Shown in pieces: positions 60,185-64,000 of a stretch of 64,000 nucleotides of DNA. Each line of letters opens with the position of its first letter. Position 1 is the first letter of the stretch. The notes beneath the pieces were generated by a model. It was not told where the DNA came from and ran no database searches. It saw only the letters and a program-made list of their open reading frames with translations. The position numbers were made by a program, and so were the translations under genes. This DNA comes from Paracoccaceae bacterium. GTDB taxonomy: Bacteria > Pseudomonadota > Alphaproteobacteria > Rhodobacterales > Rhodobacteraceae. Location of the stretch: the NCBI GenBank assembly GCA_019454225.1, contig CP075370.1, forward strand, positions 1,416,001 to 1,480,000, read 5' to 3'.

Positions 60185-60627
60185 ACATGATGCCCCCGCC
60201 CCTCAAGGAAACCCGGCCTGCCGCCGAGGTGGTCGAGGCGTTCCTGTCCTTGCGCCACGCCTCGGCCGAAGAAGTGATCCAGTCGCGCGCCGCCACCCGG
60301 GCGGTCGTGCAGGCACGCCACGAGCTGATGTGGTTCCTGCGGGACCTGACCCATCTAAGCCTGGCCGAGATCGGGCAGGTGGTGGGCGGGCGCGACGCCA
60401 AGACCGTGCGGCACGGGATCGACCAGATCAGCGACCGGATCGCGAGCGACGAGGGCTATCGGCGCGAGATGCTGTTCGCCCGCGCCGTGATCCTGCGCGG
60501 CGCGGAGCAGGTCATGACGCCCGACCTGTGCCTGACCGCCGTCCGGGCGGTGCTGGCCGACGCCGGGCTGAGCGATGCCGACGCCCGCCAGGCCGCGCTG
60601 CAGCTGATGGGGCCGCGCCATGGCTGA
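60181..60627 (+). CDS. DnaA-domain-IV-like DNA-binding protein, 148 aa
   Basis: The central part (HELMWFLRDLTHLSLAEIGQ then VVGGRDAKTVRHGIDQI) matches the DnaA C-terminal HTH (FGGRDHTTVxHAxxxI), here GGRDAKTVRHGI. No AAA+ domain is present. It may bind DnaA-box-like sites or recruit host replication to phage DNA; this is inference. Confidence 0.72.
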   Translation: MNMMPPPLKETRPAAEVVEAFLSLRHASAEEVIQSRAATRAVVQARHELMWFLRDLTHLSLAEIGQVVGGRDAKTVRHGIDQISDRIASDEGYRREMLFARAVILRGAEQVMTPDLCLTAVRAVLADAGLSDADARQAALQLMGPRHG

Positions 60628-60823
60628 TCCTGCGCGCTGGACCGAGGACCAGATGCTGCGCCTGGCCGCGCGGGGCGTCCTGAAGATCGACCTTCTGGGT
60701 CATCGCGGCACGACGCTGGTGACATGCGACGAGGTCGCCGCCATGGCGGCCGTCCTCGCGCTGTCGGGCGCGCTGCCGCCCGCCCTCCTGCAACCCGCCA
60801 ACCTGAAAAGAGACCCGACATGA
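60620..60823 (+). CDS. Hypothetical early phage protein, 67 aa
   Basis: Small protein (RWTEDQMLRLAARGVLKIDL, CDEVAAMAAVLALSGALPPA). No family recognised. Overlaps the DnaA-like gene by 8 bp and the next gene by 4 bp. Confidence 0.6.
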   Translation: MADPARWTEDQMLRLAARGVLKIDLLGHRGTTLVTCDEVAAMAAVLALSGALPPALLQPANLKRDPT

Positions 60824-61470
60824 GCAAGTTCGAACCCGCCCCCGTGCCCGATGGCCGCATCCTCGTCGAAGGCAAGCCGCACATGCGCGACAGCAAGGGC
60901 GGCCTCTGGGCCGTCGACCTCGTGAAGCCGCAGGACCAGCTGCAGGACGAGCTGGTCCGCAAGATCATGGGCTATGCCATCGCCCTGTCCGAGCAGCTGA
61001 CCCGGTTCAAGGCCCACACCTTTGATGACATCGGCGCCTTCGAGGCGCTGCTGGCGCAGGAATACGGGGCGAAGGTTGGCGGGGCCAAGGGCAACAAGAC
61101 CCTGATGAGCCATGACGGACTCTACAAGGTGCAGGTCCAGGTGGCCGACAACATCGACTTTGGTCCTGAGCTGCAGATCGCCAAGACGCTGGTGGACGAA
61201 TGCCTGAACGAATGGGCCGCCGACGCCCGCGACGAGATCAGGGCGATCGTCACCCGCGCCTTCAACACCGACAAGGCCGGGCAGATCAACCGGTCGGAGA
61301 TCTTCATGCTCCTGCGGCTCGAGATCGGGGACGAGCGCTGGAAGCGCGCGATGCAGGCCATCCGCGACGCGATGCGGATCGTGGGGTCGCGGACCTATAT
61401 CCGCTGCTATGCCCGCGCGCACTTCGACGCGCCGTGGCAGCCGGTCAGCATCGATCTGGCGAAGGCCTGA
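60820..61470 (+). CDS. DUF3164 protein
   Basis: 216 aa. Conserved Mu-like phage family: MRDSKGGLWAVDLVKPQDQL, DIGAFEALLAQEYGAKVGG, KGNKTLMSHDGLYKVQV, and FNTDKAGQINRSEIFMLLRL. Characteristic of the segment between MuB and GemA in Mu-like phages. Biochemical role unknown. Confidence 0.9.
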   Translation: MSKFEPAPVPDGRILVEGKPHMRDSKGGLWAVDLVKPQDQLQDELVRKIMGYAIALSEQLTRFKAHTFDDIGAFEALLAQEYGAKVGGAKGNKTLMSHDGLYKVQVQVADNIDFGPELQIAKTLVDECLNEWAADARDEIRAIVTRAFNTDKAGQINRSEIFMLLRLEIGDERWKRAMQAIRDAMRIVGSRTYIRCYARAHFDAPWQPVSIDLAKA

Positions 61471-61474
61471 GGCG

Positions 61475-61654
61475 ATGGCGGATATGCAGACCATCAGGCA
61501 AGCCGTCGCCGATGAATGCCGCGCGCGGGTCCGCTACTGGATCGGCGGCGTTCCGACCGAGGGCGACCTGCGCGGCGTGCGCCGGATCGTGGCGCACCGG
61601 CTGCGGGTGACCGAGGCCGACGTCACGGCCGCGCTGGCTGAGGTCGATGCATGA
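61475..61654 (+). CDS. Hypothetical phage protein, 59 aa
   Basis: Begins 4 bp after the DUF3164 stop (MADMQTIRQAVADECRARV) and overlaps the next ATG. C-terminal helix (VRRIVAHRLRVTEADVTAAL). No family recognised. Confidence 0.55.
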   Translation: MADMQTIRQAVADECRARVRYWIGGVPTEGDLRGVRRIVAHRLRVTEADVTAALAEVDA

Positions 61655-61908
61655 CCATGGCGGCCGTCCAGCCCATCGCCACGCTGTCAGTGCCGGTCTG
61701 GCCGGTGTCCGGCCGCCCGCCGCTTGGCCCCGTGCTGGCGGAATGGGCGGACCGCGACGGCGTGACGATCTCGGTGACGACGGCGGAAATCCATGTCCGG
61801 TTCACGCAGTCGGGTGCCACCTTCGCCGTCGATCTGCAGGCGATAGGGCAGGGCGCCTATGAGGCCGTGCTGAAGGCGCGGCCCCCGGCCCCAATGGGAA
61901 AAGGGTGA
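61651..61908 (+). CDS. Hypothetical phage protein, 85 aa
   Basis: Beta-rich composition (DGVTISVTTAEIHVRFTQSG). Overlaps the preceding gene by 4 bp; next gene follows after 4 bp. No family recognised. Confidence 0.55.
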   Translation: MTMAAVQPIATLSVPVWPVSGRPPLGPVLAEWADRDGVTISVTTAEIHVRFTQSGATFAVDLQAIGQGAYEAVLKARPPAPMGKG

Positions 61909-61912
61909 ATCC

Positions 61913-62128
61913 ATGATCCACGTCTTCAACGAACCAAGGCCGGGCTTCCGGTTGAAATCGTTCTCGTCGTCTTCGAAGGGCGAGCGTTCCATCCTCAAGA
62001 TCGAGCTTGAGATCGACGATCCGATGGAGGTCGCGTTCCTGCTTAAAGAGTTGGCCAACTTGACGCGTGCGCAAAAGGCGAAGCCTAAGGCCCTTTTGGC
62101 GCTACCAAGGCCGGATGGCCGCCCATGA
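61913..62128 (+). CDS. Hypothetical phage protein, 71 aa
   Basis: Contains FRLKSFSSSSKGERSILKIE and MEVAFLLKELANLTRAQKAK. It is more AT-rich and uses more AAG/TTG codons than neighbours, suggesting a recent acquisition within the phage. No family recognised. Confidence 0.6.
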   Translation: MIHVFNEPRPGFRLKSFSSSSKGERSILKIELEIDDPMEVAFLLKELANLTRAQKAKPKALLALPRPDGRP

Positions 62129-62559
62129 CCCGTGCCCTGAAGACGCTGATCCATGTGGCGGCGCGCGACCTGTGCCTTGATGCCGAGACGCGGCGCGACC
62201 TGCAGCTGACTGTGACCGGCAAGGCCAGCCTGACCGACATGACTGAGGCCGACCTTGAAGCGGTGGTTGAAGCCCTGAAGAAGAGGGGGTTCAAGCCGTC
62301 GGGCGGGGCGCGCGCCAGGCGCGCAGCCGCCCCGCGCGGCGACCTGCGCCTCGCGCATGTCCTCTGGGGCAAGCTCTCGAAGGCGGGCGCGGTCGCCACG
62401 CCGGGGGCGAAGGGCCTCAATGCCTTCGTTCGTGTCCGGTTCGGCGCGGCCTGGGGGGCCGAGCCCATCGACGTGGACTCCCTGCGCGACGCGCGGAAGA
62501 TCGCCACGCTGATCGAGGCGCTGAAGGCGATGTGCGCCCGCGCCGGAATCGAGGTCTGA
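62125..62559 (+). CDS. GemA/gp16-family regulatory protein
   Basis: 144 aa. DUF1018 family: LIHVAARDLCLDAETRRDLQ, MTEADLEAVVEALKKRGFKP, and a C-terminal wHTH-like domain. In Mu, gemA-mor are expressed together and affect host DNA supercoiling genes; the similar order (GemA then a Mor-like gene 0.8 kb later) fits. Confidence 0.9.
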   Translation: MTRALKTLIHVAARDLCLDAETRRDLQLTVTGKASLTDMTEADLEAVVEALKKRGFKPSGGARARRAAAPRGDLRLAHVLWGKLSKAGAVATPGAKGLNAFVRVRFGAAWGAEPIDVDSLRDARKIATLIEALKAMCARAGIEV

Positions 62560-62562
62560 GCC

Positions 62563-62823
62563 GTGAAGAAGTCCCGGATCCGCGTCAGCGATCACGCCGT
62601 CCTGCGCTACCTGGAACGGGTGGGCGGATTCGACGTGGAGCGCCTGCGGCGCGAGATCGGGCGGCGGGTCGAGGACGCGGTACTGGCCGGGGCCTGTGGC
62701 GTGCAGATCGAGGGCGTGTCCTTCCGAGTCAAGGACGGTCCGGACGGGCCGGTGATCACGACCGTGATCGAGACGGAGTGGTTGGCGGGAGGCCACCAGC
62801 GGGCAGAGGGCCGCGGGGAATGA
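62563..62823 (+). CDS. Hypothetical phage protein, 86 aa
   Basis: GTG start 3 bp after gemA. Contains RISDHAVLRYLERVGG-like helix (VSDHAVLRYLERVGGFDVER) and a beta hairpin (GVSFRVKDGPDGPVITTVIE). Similar small phage proteins share the DHAVxRYxERV motif; role unknown. Overlaps the methyltransferase by 4 bp. Confidence 0.65.
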   Translation: MKKSRIRVSDHAVLRYLERVGGFDVERLRREIGRRVEDAVLAGACGVQIEGVSFRVKDGPDGPVITTVIETEWLAGGHQRAEGRGE

Positions 62824-63392
62824 GCGACCTGGCCGCATTCCTGTCACTGCGCCCGGCGGGCGGGTTCGGCCTGATCATGGCCGACCCGCCCTGGTCCTAT
62901 GCGATGCGGTCGGACAAGGGGTATGCCAAGGCCCCCGAGGGGCAGTACCGCACGATGTCGGTCGAGGCGATTTCCCGCCTTCCGGTCGAGCTGCTGGCCG
63001 CCCCCGACTGCGTCCTGTGGCTCTGGGCCGTGAACCCCCAGTTGCCGCAGGCGCTTGCCGTCATGGAGGCGTGGGGGTTCGCGTTCAAGACCGCCGGCCA
63101 CTGGGCCAAGGTCACGAAATCGGGCAAGCAGACCTTCGGCACCGGCTACATCCTGCGCTGTGCGGGCGAGCCCTTCCTGATCGGGACGCGCGGCGCGCCG
63201 GTCACGACGCGCGGCGTGCGGTCGGTCATCATCGGGGAGGCGCGCGAACACAGCCGCAAGCCGGAAGCGGCCTTCATCGCGGCCGAGCGGCTGATGCCCA
63301 ACGCACAGCGCTGCGAGCTCTTCTCGCGCCAGGCGCGCCCTGGCTGGGCCGCCTGGGGAGACGAGGCGCACAAGTTCGGGGGCGCGGAATGA
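62820..63392 (+). CDS. MT-A70-family DNA N6-adenine methyltransferase
   Basis: 190 aa. DPPW catalytic motif at residues 22-25 in LIMADPPWSYAMR; SAM-binding and target-recognition regions include VLWLWAVNPQLPQALAVMEA and EHSRKPEAAF. In phages MT-A70 enzymes methylate adenine in DNA and can protect against host restriction. No cognate nuclease is adjacent, consistent with an orphan phage methylase. Confidence 0.93.
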   Translation: MSDLAAFLSLRPAGGFGLIMADPPWSYAMRSDKGYAKAPEGQYRTMSVEAISRLPVELLAAPDCVLWLWAVNPQLPQALAVMEAWGFAFKTAGHWAKVTKSGKQTFGTGYILRCAGEPFLIGTRGAPVTTRGVRSVIIGEAREHSRKPEAAFIAAERLMPNAQRCELFSRQARPGWAAWGDEAHKFGGAE

Positions 63393-63778
63393 CCGAGGCA
63401 CCCCGGCCCCCGGCCCATGTCGCGCCCTATGTCCAGGTGCTGGGCGTCGACGACGCCGTCGACTTCCTGATGACCTTCGGGGGCGGCGACCTCTATCTGG
63501 CCGATCGCCCGTCGCGGCGCAGCCGTCTGGCCGAGCGCTATGGGCCTGACCGCGCCGCCGCGCTGGCGGAGGCGGTGGGCGCGGTCAAGGTGCGGGTGCC
63601 GACGGCGAATGTGTGGATCGCGCATGTCCTGAAATCGCGGGGCTTGTCCGGCGACGAAATCGCGCGCAGGCTGCACGCCTCGAACGTATCGGTGCGCCGC
63701 TGGCTGAAGCAGCGCCCCGACCACGGCACCGGCCCGGCCGCGACGGGCGGTGATCCCCGGCAGATGTCGCTCCTCTGA
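63389..63778 (+). CDS. Mor/C-like transcription activator
   Basis: 129 aa. A Mor-type HTH (IAHVLKSRGLSGDEIARRLH then SNVSVRRWLKQ) with an upstream dimerisation region (LADRPSRRSRLAERYGPDRA). The position after GemA and before the lysis gene is that of Mu mor, which activates the middle promoter. ATGA overlap with the methyltransferase gene. Confidence 0.75.
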   Translation: MTEAPRPPAHVAPYVQVLGVDDAVDFLMTFGGGDLYLADRPSRRSRLAERYGPDRAAALAEAVGAVKVRVPTANVWIAHVLKSRGLSGDEIARRLHASNVSVRRWLKQRPDHGTGPAATGGDPRQMSLL

Positions 63779-63877
63779 AACGCACACCGTTGCGGGTGTT
63801 TCCGCATGCCGCCTGACCGCCATGGTGGGGCAGGGCTGCGGTCGGGGCGACCGGCGGCACAATCCCCGGGGGCAGGC

Positions 63878-64000
63878 ATGCGGACAAGCGCGGAAGGCGT
63901 CGCGTTTCTTGAGAGGCACGAGGGTGTGGTGCTGCGCGCCTACCGCTGCCCGGCCGGGGTCTGGACTATCGGTGCTGGCCTGACTGCTGCCTCCGGTGTG
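63878..64000 (+). CDS. Phage endolysin (GH24-like lysozyme), partial
   Basis: The first 41 codons are visible; the rest is beyond the window. GGGGGCAGG precedes the ATG. FLERHEGVVLRAYRCPAGVW and TIGAGLTA match the N-terminus of phage lysozymes, with the catalytic Glu in RHEGVVL (Glu15). Its promoter probably lies in the 99-bp gap after the Mor-like gene and would be the middle/late promoter that this activator controls. Confidence 0.85.
   Translation, partial: MRTSAEGVAFLERHEGVVLRAYRCPAGVWTIGAGLTAASGV

Larger units (their letters stand above)
51139..64000. mobile_element. Mu-like transposable prophage, left half (boundary approximate)
   Basis: Repressor, Ner-like, MuA, MuB, DUF3164, GemA, Mor-like and lysozyme genes follow the Mu early-to-middle order and resemble RcapMu-type phages of Rhodobacter. 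The left boundary is uncertain: it lies right of the kinase stop at 49782 and left of or within the SRAP copy 2 locus. The right end (head, tail genes and attR) is beyond the window. All early genes on the plus strand overlap or nearly abut. Confidence 0.88.

Noticed and set aside
63779-63877. ACACC/GGTGT hairpin before the lysozyme gene as a terminator
   Set aside because: Only five pairs and a short TTT; more likely part of the activator-dependent promoter region.

Overview
The window is GC-rich (roughly 68-70 % by eye) and reads as a chromosomal segment of a Rhodobacteraceae-type alphaproteobacterium. Support comes from gene order and protein style: the DUF4170-waaA-lpxK cluster, a serC-serA pair with serB nearby, the pxpBCA genes, GGxAHDFNN-type hybrid histidine kinases, and a Mu-like prophage resembling the RcapMu group known from Rhodobacter capsulatus. 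The genus cannot be fixed from this sequence alone.

Region 1 (1-15.2 kb) is housekeeping. The 3'-truncated NADP-malic enzyme/phosphotransacetylase gene runs off the left edge and diverges from a VOC-cupin protein. A tightly overlapping pyrimidine/purine salvage operon follows (cdd-deoA-deoB-add-upp). After it come a secreted SPOR-domain protein with a clear terminator, a membrane-anchored M48-like protein lacking the zinc motif, an acyl-CoA synthetase, a DMT exporter, thymidine kinase and an RhlE-type helicase.

Region 2 (15.2-19.7 kb) is accessory. It holds a membrane hybrid histidine kinase and a complete IS3-family (IS407-like) element with terminal repeats, an A6G frameshift site and a 4-bp target duplication. 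A comparatively AT-rich orphan lipoprotein gene follows.

Region 3 (19.7-49.8 kb) is conserved core: carB, a CPBP protease, pabB-pabC, pxpA-pxpB-pxpC and zapE; the whole L-serine pathway (serB, serC, serA) with a possible serC leader; a LacI regulator/tRNA-Arg/ThuA/oxidoreductase locus with a perfect 22-bp operator; DUF4170-waaA-lpxK; a repeat-tailed DEAD-box helicase; qor, mtaB-dapF and a DeoR regulator; and a hybrid kinase with two nearly identical FixL-type PAS domains. A 63-64 bp dispersed intergenic repeat occurs three times (15.1, 32.5 and 44.6 kb).

Region 4 (about 49.8-64 kb) is the left half of a Mu-like transposable prophage, truncated by the window edge. A leftward lysogeny operon (S24-type repressor, exported coiled-coil protein, SRAP protein) faces a rightward early operon across three matching operators. 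The early operon carries a Cro/Ner-like protein, an HU protein with an H-NS-like N-terminal extension, small proteins, a ParB-like protein, MuA, MuB, a DnaA-domain-IV-like protein, a DUF3164 protein, GemA, an MT-A70 methyltransferase, a Mor-like activator and the start of an endolysin. The SRAP gene and its flanks exist as two colinear copies exactly 1,093 bp apart. This may record two stacked phage left ends. A perfect 25-bp inverted repeat lies inside the parB-like gene and shares a decamer with the motif cluster near the presumed phage left end.
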